Shown here in pieces: positions 49,784 through 59,135 of a stretch of 64,000 bases of DNA. Origin of the DNA: Streptomyces sp. DSM 15324. Its GTDB lineage: Bacteria; Actinomycetota; Actinomycetes; Streptomycetales; Streptomycetaceae. Numbering within the stretch: position 1 is the stretch's first letter; every line of letters starts with the position of its first letter. The position numbers and the translations under genes are program-made. The notes under the pieces were generated by a model. That model searched no databases, was not told the DNA's origin, and saw nothing but the letters and a program-made list of their open reading frames with translations. The stretch spans positions 744,001 through 808,000 of the forward strand of contig NZ_KQ949023.1 in NCBI RefSeq assembly GCF_001514285.1. Direction: 5' to 3'.

Positions 49784-51222
49784 GACGGCAGCGCCCGCTT
49801 CATGATCTTCCCCATGTCGTTGCGGGGCAGCGCGTCGAGGTACCGCACGTCCCGGGGCCGCTTGTGCGGCGCGAGCCGCCGGGCCACGTGAGCGGCCAGC
49901 TCGGCGGCGTCCGGCGGGGACTGCGGGTCGGCGGGGACGATCCAGGCGACGATCCGCTCCCCGAGGTCCGCGTCCGGCGCCCCCGTGACGGCCGCCTCGC
50001 GTACCCCGGGATGCTCCAGCAGCGCGTTCTCGATCTCCCCGGCCCCGATCTTGTACCCGCCGCTCTTGATGAGGTCGGTGGCCTTGCGCCCGACGATCCG
50101 CACGTACCCGTCCGGATCGCGCACGGCCACGTCACCCGTGCGGAACCAGCCGTCGGCGGTGAAGGCGGCGGCGGTCGCGTCGGGCCGGTTGAGGTACTCC
50201 GTGAACAGGTTCGGCCCGTGCACCTCGATCTCCCCGACGGTCTCCCCGTCGTACGCCGATACGGCCGCCCCGCCCTCGTCGACCAGCCGCAGCTCCACCC
50301 CCGGCAGCGGCACCCCGACGGTCCCCGGCCGGGCCTCCCCGTCGGCCCGCACCGCCGTGTTCATCAGGGTCTCCGTCATGCCGTACCGCTCGATCACCCG
50401 CCGCCCGGTCGCCGCCGCGATCCGCTCGTGGTCGTGCACGGGCAGCGCGGCCGAGCCCGACACCAGCAGCCGGGCCCCCGACAGCGCCTTGACCAGCTCC
50501 GGGTCGGCCGGGAGCGTCTCGGCGATCCGGTGGTACATCGTCGGCACCCCGAACAGCATGGTCGCGCCCCCGCTCAGCTCCCGGGCCACTCCCTCCGTGG
50601 TGAACCGCCCCAGATGCCGTACCGACCCGCCCCGCCGCAGCGGCCCGAGCACGCCCAGCACCAGTCCGTGCACATGGAACAGGGGCAGCCCGTGCACCAG
50701 CACGTCCTGCGCCGTCCACTGCCAGGCGTCGGCGAGGGCGTCCAGGGTGGCGGCGACGGCCCGCCGGGGGATGACCGCGCCCTTCGGGGGGCCGGTGGTG
50801 CCGGAGGTGTAGACGACGAGGGCCGGGTCCTCGTCGGCCACGGGCTCCGGGGCGGCGCCGCCGACGGCGCGCACGTCGACGTCCACGCGCTCCACCGGGT
50901 GCAGCGCGGCGGGCAGTTCGTCCCCCGACGCGGCGAGCACGAGCCCCGGCGCGCTGTCACCCAGGATGTGTGCCAGCTCCTTGTCCCCCGACTTCGGGTT
51001 GAGCGGTACGGCGGCGGCCCCGGCGAGCAGCACGCCCACCACCGCCACGGCGGTCTCCAGCGTGGGCGTGGCCCACACCGCCACCCTGCCCGCCCCGCGC
51101 ACCCGCTCCGCGACGGCCCCGGCCGCCGCCGCGAGCTCGGCGTAGGTCAGGGCCCGCTCACCGAACCGCACCGCCGCACGTTCGGAAGGGTCACCCGTGA
51201 GGGCGGGGAAGAGAGAGGACAC
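49780..51222 (-). CDS. matB: Malonyl-CoA synthetase
   Basis: A 480-residue acyl-adenylate enzyme: malonate (or methylmalonate) + CoA + ATP to malonyl-CoA. It matches my memory of Streptomyces coelicolor MatB almost throughout: VSSLFPAL start, VAVWATPTLETAVAVVGVLL, LNPKSGDKELAHIL, P-loop YTSGTTGPPKGAVIPRRA, GLPLFHVHGLVLG, ERYGMTETLMNT, GWFRTGDVAVRDPDGYVRIV and C-terminal Lys in NDMGKIMKRAL. GTG start at 51222 with AAGGAG 8 bases upstream. First gene of the operon with the carboxyltransferase. Confidence 0.95.
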   Translation of the reverse strand: MSSLFPALTGDPSERAAVRFGERALTYAELAAAAGAVAERVRGAGRVAVWATPTLETAVAVVGVLLAGAAAVPLNPKSGDKELAHILGDSAPGLVLAASGDELPAALHPVERVDVDVRAVGGAAPEPVADEDPALVVYTSGTTGPPKGAVIPRRAVAATLDALADAWQWTAQDVLVHGLPLFHVHGLVLGVLGPLRRGGSVRHLGRFTTEGVARELSGGATMLFGVPTMYHRIAETLPADPELVKALSGARLLVSGSAALPVHDHERIAAATGRRVIERYGMTETLMNTAVRADGEARPGTVGVPLPGVELRLVDEGGAAVSAYDGETVGEIEVHGPNLFTEYLNRPDATAAAFTADGWFRTGDVAVRDPDGYVRIVGRKATDLIKSGGYKIGAGEIENALLEHPGVREAAVTGAPDADLGERIVAWIVPADPQSPPDAAELAAHVARRLAPHKRPRDVRYLDALPRNDMGKIMKRALPS

Positions 51223-51380
51223 GCGGACGCTCCTTGAACCGGTGGACCTGAGGTCATGTGCCACCGATCCTGCCCCGGCTCAGGCCGCTTCCACCAGGCC
51301 GGCCGTCACACGGCTCACGTCGTCGCTGTTAGCCTTCCGGGGACCGGTCGTCGGACATGAGTACGAAGAGGGAGTTCCGC

Positions 51381-52259
51381 GTGTCCCGTATCGCCCTCGT
51401 CACCTGCCGGCCCGGACCCGAGGTCGCCGTCGACCGGGATCTGCCGGGGCTGGTCGCGGCGCTGACGGAGGCCGGGGCGCAGGCGCGGGCCGTCGTCTGG
51501 GACGACCCCGGGGCCGACTGGGGCTCGTTCGACCTCGCCGTCATCCGGTCCACCTGGGACTACAGCTGGCGCGCGGCCGAGTTCCTGGCCTGGGCCGGGA
51601 AGGCCTCGGCCGTCACCCGGCTGGCCAATCCGGCCGACGTGATCCGCTGGAACAGCGACAAGCGCTACCTCGGCGCGCTCGCGGCCGCCGGGGTCCCGAC
51701 CGTCCCGACCCGCTACCTCGCCCCCGGCGAGCCGGCCGGCCTCCCCGACGACCACGAGTACGTCGTGAAGCCGACCTCCGGCGGCGGCGCCCGCTTCGCC
51801 GCCCGCTACACCCCCGACGAGCACGACACCGCCGTACGGCACCTCGCGCGCCTGCACGCCGAGGGCTTCACCGCGATGGTGCAGCCCTATGTGCGGGGCA
51901 TCGACGCGGCGGGCGAGCGGGCCCTCCAGTTCTTCGGCGGACGCCTGCTGCACGCCAGCCGCAAGGGGGCCGTCCTCGCGCCCGGCACGCCGTACGACGA
52001 GCGCAAGGTGGCCCACCCGGGCCTGGTGGCCTGGCAGCCCACGGACGCCGAACTGGCCGTGGCCGAGCAGGCGTTGGCGGCCGTCCCCAAGGCCCCCGAG
52101 CTGCTGTACGCGCGCGTGGACCTCGTGGACGGCGAGGACGGCCGACCCCAGGTCATGGAACTGGAACTGGTCGAACCGAACCTGTTCCTGTCCCTGCACA
52201 CCGGCTCGGTGGCGGCGGTCGTGACGGCCATCCTCGCGGCGGCCCGCCAGGGGGTGTGA
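51381..52259 (+). CDS. ATP-grasp domain protein (glutathione-synthetase/RimK-like)
   Basis: A 292-residue ATP-grasp ligase-like protein. N-terminal Rossmann-like half (VSRIALVTCRPGPEVAVDRD), then IRSTWDYSWRAAEFLAW, WNSDKRYLGALAAAGVPTVP, EYVVKPTSGGGARFAARY (ATP lid), QPYVRGIDAAGERALQFF, and the metal site LELVEPNLFL. It should join an amine to a carboxylate with ATP, but no partner genes indicate a substrate. GTG at 51381 with GAGGGAG upstream; an ATG at 51357 is in frame. Confidence 0.85.
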   Translation: MSRIALVTCRPGPEVAVDRDLPGLVAALTEAGAQARAVVWDDPGADWGSFDLAVIRSTWDYSWRAAEFLAWAGKASAVTRLANPADVIRWNSDKRYLGALAAAGVPTVPTRYLAPGEPAGLPDDHEYVVKPTSGGGARFAARYTPDEHDTAVRHLARLHAEGFTAMVQPYVRGIDAAGERALQFFGGRLLHASRKGAVLAPGTPYDERKVAHPGLVAWQPTDAELAVAEQALAAVPKAPELLYARVDLVDGEDGRPQVMELELVEPNLFLSLHTGSVAAVVTAILAAARQGV

Positions 52260-52265
52260 CACCCC

Positions 52266-52964
52266 CTAGGAATTCCCGTACTGCCCGTGGATTCCGTACA
52301 GCCGCTCGTGCTGTTGCTGCTGTTCGTAGAGGTCGTACTGTGCCCGCTCGTGCGGGGCGGGCCCGGGGCCGTTGCCGTCCCGGACGGTCGTCCGCTGGAG
52401 CAGCCCCCAGGTGAACTCGGCGACCGCCTCCCGGGGCGTGCCCAGGGCGTCCGGCGCCGTGAACGCCAGCCCCCAGCGGGTGGGGGCGGTCCCCTCCAGC
52501 GGGCGGGCCGGGGCGAAGGCGCGGGCGACCTCGTCGACCGTGCAGGACCAGGGGGCCAGGTCGTCCAGGGTGCGCGGCGCCGGGGCCGGCCGCTGCGGGG
52601 CGCGCACCAGCCAGTCGTTCCAGACGGAGTTGTCCGGCGCGAGCAGCACCTCGAAGCGCAGATCGGGCCAGAGCGGGATCGGCCACTGCCAGGACTCGCA
52701 GTCGACGTCGCCGACGCGGCGTGCGGTCCTCGACTCGGGTTCACCGAGGACCGAGCGGTAACGGGAGAGGGCGCCCCGCGCGTGCGGGGAGTGGATCATG
52801 GCCTGCCAGCGCTTGTTGGCCTCCCTCATCTGCGCCAGGGACACCCCCAGGCCATGGCGGGCGTCGTCCACCAGATCCGGGTTGTGGTCGGCCATGCGGC
52901 GCAGCAGTACGAGTTGGAAGTCGGCGACACTGAAGGTGCCGGCGAGACGTTTCGGGGTCGGCAT
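52266..52964 (-). CDS. Conserved hypothetical protein
   Basis: A 232-residue soluble protein I do not recognise. MPTPKRLAGTFSVADFQLVL, helical N-terminal half with MREANKRWQAMIHSPHARGA, then a mixed region rich in Trp (ESWQWPIPLWPDLRFEVLL) and a Gln/His tail. Convergent with the ATP-grasp gene, 6 bases between the stops. Start chosen at ATG 52964 rather than the in-frame GTG at 52982. Genome-typical codon use supports it. Confidence 0.7.
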   Translation of the reverse strand: MPTPKRLAGTFSVADFQLVLLRRMADHNPDLVDDARHGLGVSLAQMREANKRWQAMIHSPHARGALSRYRSVLGEPESRTARRVGDVDCESWQWPIPLWPDLRFEVLLAPDNSVWNDWLVRAPQRPAPAPRTLDDLAPWSCTVDEVARAFAPARPLEGTAPTRWGLAFTAPDALGTPREAVAEFTWGLLQRTTVRDGNGPGPAPHERAQYDLYEQQQQHERLYGIHGQYGNS

Positions 52965-53051
52965 ACCCCCATCCTGGCCCACCGGAGCGTTTCAGGACCA
53001 TTGCCCAGCGCAGCGCCATATGACAGCCTGTGTTCGTCATGCCGATCGCCT

Positions 53052-53066
53052 GTTGAAATTTCGAAC
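53052..53066. promoter_or_regulatory. Possible IclR operator
   Basis: GTTGAAATTTCGAAC, an imperfect palindrome, 35 bp before the iclR start at 53101. IclR regulators of sugar-acid genes bind AT-rich palindromes of this form; assigned by position and shape only. Confidence 0.5.
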
Positions 53067-53100
53067 GCAGGCCAGGGACGAAACAGGGAGGGGGCCGGTC

Positions 53101-53874
53101 GTGGGACGCCTCGTACCAGCCGTGACCCGAGCTCTCGACATTCTCGAGCTCTTCCTCGACGGGGACGGGACGCTCTCCGCCCCCGACATCGTGCGCAGAC
53201 TCCAGCTCCCGCGCACCACGGTGCACGAACTGGTGACCACGCTCGCCGCGCGCTCCTACATCGTCCCCGTGCCCGGACAGCCCGGACGGTACCGCCTCGG
53301 GGTCCGCCCTTACCAGCTCGGCAGCCGGTACGCCGAGCACCTCGACCTCGCCGCCGAGGGTCAGCAGGTCGCCCGCAGTGTCGCCGAGACGTGTGACGAG
53401 ACGGTCCACGTGGCGATCCTGGAGGGCACGGACGTCATCTACATCGCCAAGGTCGACTCCACGCACGCGGTGCGCATGGTCTCGGCCGCCGGCCGCCGGC
53501 TGCCCGCCCACTGCACCTCCGTCGGCAAGATGCTGCTGGCCTCCCTGCCCGAGAGCGAGCTCTCCGCCCGGGTCCCCGACGACGCCCACCTCGTGCGGAT
53601 GACCCCGAACAGCATCACCGAGCCCGCCGCCCTGCGCGCCGCGCTCGCGGAGATCAGGGAACGGGGCGTCGCGGTGGAGAGCCGTGAGTCGAACCCCGAC
53701 GTGAGCTGTGTGGCCGCGCCCGTCCGCGACCGCACCGGCCAGGTCGTGGCGGCCCTGTCGATCTCCGTCCCCATGATCCGCTGGAGCGACGAGCGCCGCA
53801 TCGAGCTGGAGCAGCTCGCCGCCAAGGGCGCCGCGGAACTCTCCGAACTCCTCGGCTACCGGAGCGTGGCATGA
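53101..53874 (+). CDS. IclR-family transcriptional regulator (KdgR-like context)
   Basis: A 257-residue regulator. Winged helix at ~1-70 (VPAVTRALDILELFLDGDGT, RRLQLPRTTVHELVTTL); effector domain from ~85 (AILEGTDVIYIAKVDSTHAV, LPAHCTSVGKMLLASLPESE, SNPDVSCVAAPVRDRTGQVV, AALSISVP). GTG start at 53101, GGGAGGGGG 9 bases before. The next gene overlaps it by 4 bases and is an SMP-30/lactonase, so the effector is likely a sugar acid or lactone. Confidence 0.9.
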   Translation: MGRLVPAVTRALDILELFLDGDGTLSAPDIVRRLQLPRTTVHELVTTLAARSYIVPVPGQPGRYRLGVRPYQLGSRYAEHLDLAAEGQQVARSVAETCDETVHVAILEGTDVIYIAKVDSTHAVRMVSAAGRRLPAHCTSVGKMLLASLPESELSARVPDDAHLVRMTPNSITEPAALRAALAEIRERGVAVESRESNPDVSCVAAPVRDRTGQVVAALSISVPMIRWSDERRIELEQLAAKGAAELSELLGYRSVA

Positions 53875-54719
53875 GCATCTCCTACGACGTCGCGGTACGG
53901 GCCGAGGCCACCCTCGGCGAGGGCCCCACCTGGGACCCGGCCACCGGCCGTCTGCTCTGGCTCGACATCCTCGGCTCCCGGCTGCACACCTACGACCCCT
54001 CGACCGGCCGCCGCACGGTCCGGGTGACCGACCAGCACGTGGGCGCGGCCAAGCCCCGCGAGGGCGGCGGTCTCGTCCTCAACCTCCGTGACGGCGTGGC
54101 CCTGCTGGACGAGGACGGCGCCTTCCGCTGGCTGCACCACGAGCCGGTCCCCGGCCGCCGCGCCAACGACGCCGCCGTCGCCCCCGACGGCTCCCTGTGG
54201 GCCGGCACCATGCGCTACGACGAGGCACCCGGCGGCGGCACCCTGACCCGCCACACCGGCGACGGCACCGCCGAGGTCTTCCTCGACGACGTGGCGGTGA
54301 GCAACGGCACGGGCTGGAGCCCGGACCACTCGCTCATGTACTACGTCGACTCCCCGACCCGCCGGGTCGACGTCTTCACCTTCGCCGACGGCCGGATCTC
54401 CGACCGCCGCCCCTTCGTCGTGATCGAGGACGGCGCGGGCTTCCCCGACGGCCTGACCGTCGACGCGGACGGCTGCGTCTGGGTCGCCCTCTGGGACGGC
54501 GCGGCGGTACGCCGCTACACCCCCGCGGGCGACCTCGACCGCGTCATCACCCTCCCCACCCCCCGGGTGACGGCCTGCGCCTTCGGCGGCTCCGACCTCA
54601 GTGACCTCTACGTCACGACGGCGAGGGTGGGGCTGACCTCCCCGCACCCGGTGGCGGGCTCCCTGCTGGTGGTGCCGGGGGCGGGCAAGGGACTGCCGCA
54701 GCCGGCCTTCCGCGGCTGA
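53871..54719 (+). CDS. SMP-30/gluconolactonase-family protein
   Basis: A 282-residue six-bladed propeller enzyme that opens sugar lactones using one divalent metal. Seen: LGEGPTWDPATGRLLWLDI (metal Glu), PGRRANDAAVAPDGSLWAGT (metal/substrate Asn), VSNGTGWSPDHSLMYYVDS, GFPDGLTVDADGCVWVALWD (catalytic Asp). Co-transcribed with the iclR gene. Which lactone is not visible. Regucalcin-like proteins are in the same family. Confidence 0.9.
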   Translation: MSISYDVAVRAEATLGEGPTWDPATGRLLWLDILGSRLHTYDPSTGRRTVRVTDQHVGAAKPREGGGLVLNLRDGVALLDEDGAFRWLHHEPVPGRRANDAAVAPDGSLWAGTMRYDEAPGGGTLTRHTGDGTAEVFLDDVAVSNGTGWSPDHSLMYYVDSPTRRVDVFTFADGRISDRRPFVVIEDGAGFPDGLTVDADGCVWVALWDGAAVRRYTPAGDLDRVITLPTPRVTACAFGGSDLSDLYVTTARVGLTSPHPVAGSLLVVPGAGKGLPQPAFRG

Positions 54720-54803
54720 GCGCGGGGGCGCGCCGCAGGCGGCCAGGTTCTGTCCGGCGGATCACTGCCGAAGCCAGAGGCGGATCGCTGCTGCGGTGAC
54801 GTG

Positions 54804-54833
54804 CCGTGGAAGACGTAGGCCCGCTTTCCACGG
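54804..54833. terminator. Hairpin after the lactonase gene
   Basis: CCGTGGAA (54804-54811) and TTCCACGG (54826-54833), 14-base loop, in the 221-bp convergent gap before the FG-GAP gene. Confidence 0.5.
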
Positions 54834-54940
54834 CCCGTGGCGTTCCGGCAGGTCACGCCACCTCTCGCCGCCCAGGCGGCGTGCGGATGGGCCGGCAGAT
54901 GCCGCCTGGAGGTCACTGGCGCCTGGGTATCAGGAGGGTG

Positions 54941-57178
54941 TCATGCCAGGTGGTTGTATGCCAGGGAGGGGTTGTGGGGGTAGTAGCGGATCCGCGACGT
55001 GAACGGTGCCGACGTGTTGCCGGTGCCGAGGTAGAGGTACGTCAGGTTCCGGCTCTTGTCGTATGCGAGCAGGTCGGGGCGGCCGTCGTGGTTGGCGTCG
55101 CCGATGCCCACGAGGTCGCTGTAGAGGTTCCAGCCGCTGCCGATCCTGACACGTGAGGCGAAGGTGCCGTTGCCGTTTCCGCGGGAGAGCCACAGCACGC
55201 CCCTGCTGTCGCGGGCGAGGAGGTCGCTCGCGGTGGTGCCGCCGACGTTCCCCACAGCAATGATCTTGTTGTAGGTGCCCCAGCCGCCGCTGACCTTCAC
55301 CCGGGTCGCGAACGGAGCGGCGTGGTTGCCGGTGCCTTTGAAGAGCCAGAGCACCCCGGCAGCGTCGGTGGCGAGCAGGTCGGCCCGGCCGTCCCCGCTG
55401 TAGTCGCTGCCACCGGTGATCTTGTTGTAGATCTGCCAGCCGCCGCCGATCCTGATGCGGTTGGCGAAGCCCCCGGCGCCGTTGCCCGGGTACAGCCACA
55501 GCGCACCGCTGCCGTCACGGGCGATCACGTCGGCGTGCTGGGAGCCGCCTACGTTGCCGACGGCCTCGATCCGGTCGTAGATGCCCCAGCCCGAGCCGAT
55601 GAGTCTGGTCTCGTGATCGCTCAACTGCCCGGGGTTGTGGGGGTCGTAGTAGGTGTCGCCGGTCCACAGGCGTCCGGCGGTGTCCCGTGCGAGCACGTTC
55701 GGGGCGCCGTTGTCGTCGAAGTCATGCGGTTTGGCGGTGCGCACGACCGTGAACGTGCCAGAAGCGGTGAGGTCGGGGCCGATGCCGTTGAGGGGCTTGG
55801 CGATGAGTGTCCAGGTGTAATCGCCGTTGTACGCGTTGCCCTGCTCCGGCCACTGCAGTTCGCCGTCCCAGTCGAAGGTGACGGATGTAGTCGGTGGATT
55901 CGGGAAGTACGCGGTCACGGTCCTGCCTGTGCGGACGTGCCGCAGTGTGACCGTCATGTCGACGTTGTCGCGGGACAGCTTCCATGCCATCGTGCTCTGG
56001 CCGCCGCCCGGGTCGAGGTTGAGGACAGCGGGGACGCCGGCGCCGGTCAGCGTGACCCGGGTGGGCTCGCCGGTACCGGCGACCAGGGTCGCGGCCGGGA
56101 GAGCGTCCTGGCCGGACGTGATGCGGTACACGCCTTCGTTGTCGGCGACCGTGCCGCCGCGCGCGAACAGCGTGCCGTCGGGGGCGGTGGCGGCGGAGGT
56201 GAGGTGGTCGAGGAGCTTGCGGGTGGCGCCGCTCGTCAGGTCGTAGGCGGTCAGCGCGTCTGAGGAGTACGTCCCGTCCGCGTCCAGTGCGCTGCGGTTG
56301 CCGTACGTCACCCAGGCGCCCTGCAGGCCGATTTCCAGCCTTCTCTGCGCTGCCTTGCCCACCGGAATGGTCTGCCGCGTATCCGTGGAGCGGTCGGTGA
56401 CGACCACCGTCGCGTCATACGTCGCGTCCGGCGCGGCGTTGTACTCGACCCACGCCACGTGCGTGGTCGAGACCGCGATGTCCGTGCCCGCCGCAGCGGC
56501 CGGAAGCTCGTAGGTCTCGGTCACGGTACCGGCCGCAAGGTCGAGGAGGCCGAGGTAGCGCCGGGTGTCTGTACCGGTCCCGGTGGCGTAGGTCACCTGG
56601 GCATGGGTGGCGGTGGCGGGCACGACCCTCACCTCTGTGGCCGTGTCCGGCAGGCCGGTCACCGTGCGCAGCGCCGCGTCCTTGGTGTGCATGCGGAGCG
56701 TCTTGCCGCCCGCGGCGTTGTCCAGCGTGGTGAAGAGGCAGACGCCGGCAGCGCCCGCGAAGGTGGCCCCGGTGGCGGAGGGGCCGGGGTAATAGGAGTA
56801 GACGACCGTTCCGGTCGCCATGTCCGTGATCGTGCCGGTGGTGTTGGTGGGGGCGGCGTACGTGGCGACGAGGTCGCCGGACCCGGTGCCCAGGACCGTG
56901 TAACTCGACGGCCATTTCGTGGGGGAGCCGCCCGGGGCGGGAAGCCAGGTCCGTCCGGTGGCCGGGTTGTAGGTCAGGTAGCCCGAGGCGGTTGCCCCGG
57001 TGATGACGTCCCTCTTCGGGAAGGCGGTGACGGATTGGTCCGCGGCACCCGTGGCGGCGATGACGTCGGCGGGCGCGGCCGTCGCGGAGGAGGGCAGGGC
57101 GCCACCGGCGGCAGTGAGAGCGAGGACGACGGTGATGGCCGCGGCGAGGCGTGGCCGGGCGATGCGCAGGGGGAGCAA
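54941..57178 (-). CDS. Secreted FG-GAP/VCBS-repeat protein
   Basis: A 745-residue exported protein. Signal peptide ~1-35 (RLAAAITVVLALTAAGGALP, SSATAA). The middle (~60-480) is a beta-propeller-like domain of unknown role, followed by an Ig-like segment (YTWTLIAKPLNGIGPDLTAS). Residues ~485-745 are FG-GAP-type repeats of ~50 residues, each with an Asp-rich metal loop and a following aromatic pattern (HADVIARDGSGALWLYPGNG; GDGRADLLATDAAGVLWLFK; HDGRPDLLAYDKSRNLTYLY). Binding or adhesion is likely. It begins with TTG at 57178, AAGGA about 10 bases upstream; no ATG/GTG fits better. Confidence 0.82.
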   Translation of the reverse strand: MLPLRIARPRLAAAITVVLALTAAGGALPSSATAAPADVIAATGAADQSVTAFPKRDVITGATASGYLTYNPATGRTWLPAPGGSPTKWPSSYTVLGTGSGDLVATYAAPTNTTGTITDMATGTVVYSYYPGPSATGATFAGAAGVCLFTTLDNAAGGKTLRMHTKDAALRTVTGLPDTATEVRVVPATATHAQVTYATGTGTDTRRYLGLLDLAAGTVTETYELPAAAAGTDIAVSTTHVAWVEYNAAPDATYDATVVVTDRSTDTRQTIPVGKAAQRRLEIGLQGAWVTYGNRSALDADGTYSSDALTAYDLTSGATRKLLDHLTSAATAPDGTLFARGGTVADNEGVYRITSGQDALPAATLVAGTGEPTRVTLTGAGVPAVLNLDPGGGQSTMAWKLSRDNVDMTVTLRHVRTGRTVTAYFPNPPTTSVTFDWDGELQWPEQGNAYNGDYTWTLIAKPLNGIGPDLTASGTFTVVRTAKPHDFDDNGAPNVLARDTAGRLWTGDTYYDPHNPGQLSDHETRLIGSGWGIYDRIEAVGNVGGSQHADVIARDGSGALWLYPGNGAGGFANRIRIGGGWQIYNKITGGSDYSGDGRADLLATDAAGVLWLFKGTGNHAAPFATRVKVSGGWGTYNKIIAVGNVGGTTASDLLARDSRGVLWLSRGNGNGTFASRVRIGSGWNLYSDLVGIGDANHDGRPDLLAYDKSRNLTYLYLGTGNTSAPFTSRIRYYPHNPSLAYNHLA

Positions 57179-57716
57179 GGAGTGGATTCCTTCGTTTCAG
57201 GCGAAGAGGTCGCAGGATGTATATCTCTAAGAAGTGGACGTCGACCGGGGCGCGGACAGCACAAGTTTCGTGCCGGCGGGCCGCGTTCATGAAGGCAAGG
57301 AACCTCGCTGCTGTACTGCACCCGGGGCGCCGCGCCAGTACGCGGTGGCCAGCAGCACCCGGCAGATCCGGGGGCGAGTCGGACAGGGCCGCGTCAGCGC
57401 CGGCAACCAGCTGAGCGAGACGGCGTCGCGCGTCATCGTCCCCCGCCACGCACATCGCGACGAAGCCCGACAACACGTCGAGCCGGCGCGACACCTCCGC
57501 CCGCTGCCAGATCTCGTACAGTCCCGCCATCCACCGTTCCCTCGCCGCCGACCACGTCTCCGCGCCCCGAACCCTATGTCGCGCCACCGCCACCGGGTCC
57601 AACGGTTTTCTCGGGCTCAGCGAACGAACCTCATGCCGGCTCCGTGCGGCGCACGGTCTCCTCTCACAGCTCGCCTGTCCGCGAGCGCGTGCTTCTTGAT
57701 CATTGCGGGACAGCCC
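57179..57716. other. 538-bp gap with a possible gene remnant
   Basis: No complete gene. The minus frame at about 57340-57602 looks coding (listed separately). The rest has a short AT-richer stretch near 57215-57230, likely the promoter region of the FG-GAP gene. Confidence 0.5.
57340..57602 (-). pseudogene. Possible gene fragment of unknown family
   Basis: The frame reads AETWSAARERWMAGLYEIWQ, RAEVSRRLDVLSGFVAMCVA, GDDDARRRLAQLVAGADAAL: helical, Trp/Arg-rich, with roughly 85% G/C at third positions. It lacks a ribosome site, and the frame runs on after ~57340 into text with weak codon bias. I cannot name a family. It may also be a small real gene starting at TTG 57602. Confidence 0.35.
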
Positions 57717-59135
57717 TCAGTCCAGCCCCGCCCGCTTGCGTTCGTCGCCCGTCAACGGCGGCCCGCTCAACGCCGGTCTGAGCGGGCCCACCGCGGCGGC
57801 CAGCAGCACTCCGGGCGACAGCAGGACCTCGGGGCCCCGCTCCAGGGACGTCACGTCCGTCACCCGGCGGGCGACGCGGCCGTTGCCGGTGGCGGTGTAC
57901 AGCAGGCGTCCGACGTACGCGGCCAGCAGACGGTCCCGGAGGCCGGGGCCGTTCTCGGTGGCACCCGGATAGAACACGTCCATGCCGAGGGCCAGGTCCC
58001 ACGCGGTCGACGCCGGGCGGGACACCGCCTTCTGGACGCGGCGGGCCAGGCCCGGTGAGCCCGTTCCGTGGCGTCCCGCCATCTTCTTCAGCGCCAGTGC
58101 CCCCTGGGCGGCGACCGACATGCCGTGACCGTAGATCGGGTTGAGGGCGCACAACGCGTCACCGAGGACGACGAAGTCCTCGGGCCAGCTCCGCATCCGC
58201 TCGTAGAAGAGACGCCGGTTGGCGGTCGTCCGGGTGAACGCCACCTCGCCCAGCGGCTCGGCCCGTTCGACGAGGTCGGCGATGATCGGGTCCCGCAGTT
58301 CCTCGCGGGCGTAGCGGACGAAGTCCGAGGCGTCCGCGGTCGGTTCGCCGCCGCGGGACCCGAACAGCGTGACCAGCCACTGCCCGTCCTCGATCGGCAG
58401 CAGCACTCCGCCCCGGCCCGGCTCCCCGGTCCGGGGGGCGGGCTGCACGTTGACGACGGGAAAGGCGTCGCGGGCCGCCTCGGGCGCCCGGAACAGCCGG
58501 CTCGCGTACGCGACACCGGAGTCGACCACCCTGCGCTCCGGTTCGGGCAGACCCAGTGCGGTCAGCCAGCGCGGGGCCCGTGAGGCACGCCCGGTGGCGT
58601 CGACGACCAGCGCGGCCGGGACCGCCTCCTCGGTGTCCGCGGCGCCGCCCCGGTCACCGGCCGGACGCAGCCGTACGCCGGACACGGCCGCCGCCGTGCC
58701 GGTCAGACCCACCGCCAGGGTCCCTTCCCGGACCTCGATCCGCTCGTCCGCGAGCACGGCCGCCCGCACGGTCGCGTCCAGCAGGTCCCGGCCGGCGAGC
58801 AGCATGTGGTGCGACTCGGCCCACCGCCGGTACCAGCCGTGCGGTGACAGCGCGACCATGTCCGTCGTGACCGGCAGCCGGCGCACCCCGGCCGCGCGGA
58901 GCCGGTCCCCGACGCCCGGCACCAGCTCCTCCAGCGCCCGTGCACCACCCGACCAGAGCTGGTGGGCGTGCCGGGCCTGGGGCAGGCCCCGGCGCGGTGC
59001 GGGCCCGGTCGGCAGCGTGTCGCGTTCGACGAGGATCACCCGGCCGGTGACGTCCGCGAGGGCGCGGGCGGCCAGCAGGCCGGCGAGGGAACCGCCGAGG
59101 ACGACGGCGGGGGTGCGGTCAGTCGTGGATCTCAT
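57717..59135 (-). CDS. FAD-dependent oxidoreductase
   Basis: A 472-residue flavoprotein of the PHBH/geranylgeranyl-reductase-like type. FAD loop VVLGGSLAGLLAARALADV, VERDTLPTGPAPRRGLPQARHAHQ in pieces around residue 40, VVDATGRASRAPRWL and the second FAD motif FVVLGDALCALNPIYGHGMS. ATG overlaps the stop of the membrane-protein gene (59132-59135). Substrate unknown; this oxidoreductase often follows MAB_1171c-like genes in streptomycetes, as far as I recall. Confidence 0.85.
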   Translation of the reverse strand: MRSTTDRTPAVVLGGSLAGLLAARALADVTGRVILVERDTLPTGPAPRRGLPQARHAHQLWSGGARALEELVPGVGDRLRAAGVRRLPVTTDMVALSPHGWYRRWAESHHMLLAGRDLLDATVRAAVLADERIEVREGTLAVGLTGTAAAVSGVRLRPAGDRGGAADTEEAVPAALVVDATGRASRAPRWLTALGLPEPERRVVDSGVAYASRLFRAPEAARDAFPVVNVQPAPRTGEPGRGGVLLPIEDGQWLVTLFGSRGGEPTADASDFVRYAREELRDPIIADLVERAEPLGEVAFTRTTANRRLFYERMRSWPEDFVVLGDALCALNPIYGHGMSVAAQGALALKKMAGRHGTGSPGLARRVQKAVSRPASTAWDLALGMDVFYPGATENGPGLRDRLLAAYVGRLLYTATGNGRVARRVTDVTSLERGPEVLLSPGVLLAAAVGPLRPALSGPPLTGDERKRAGLD

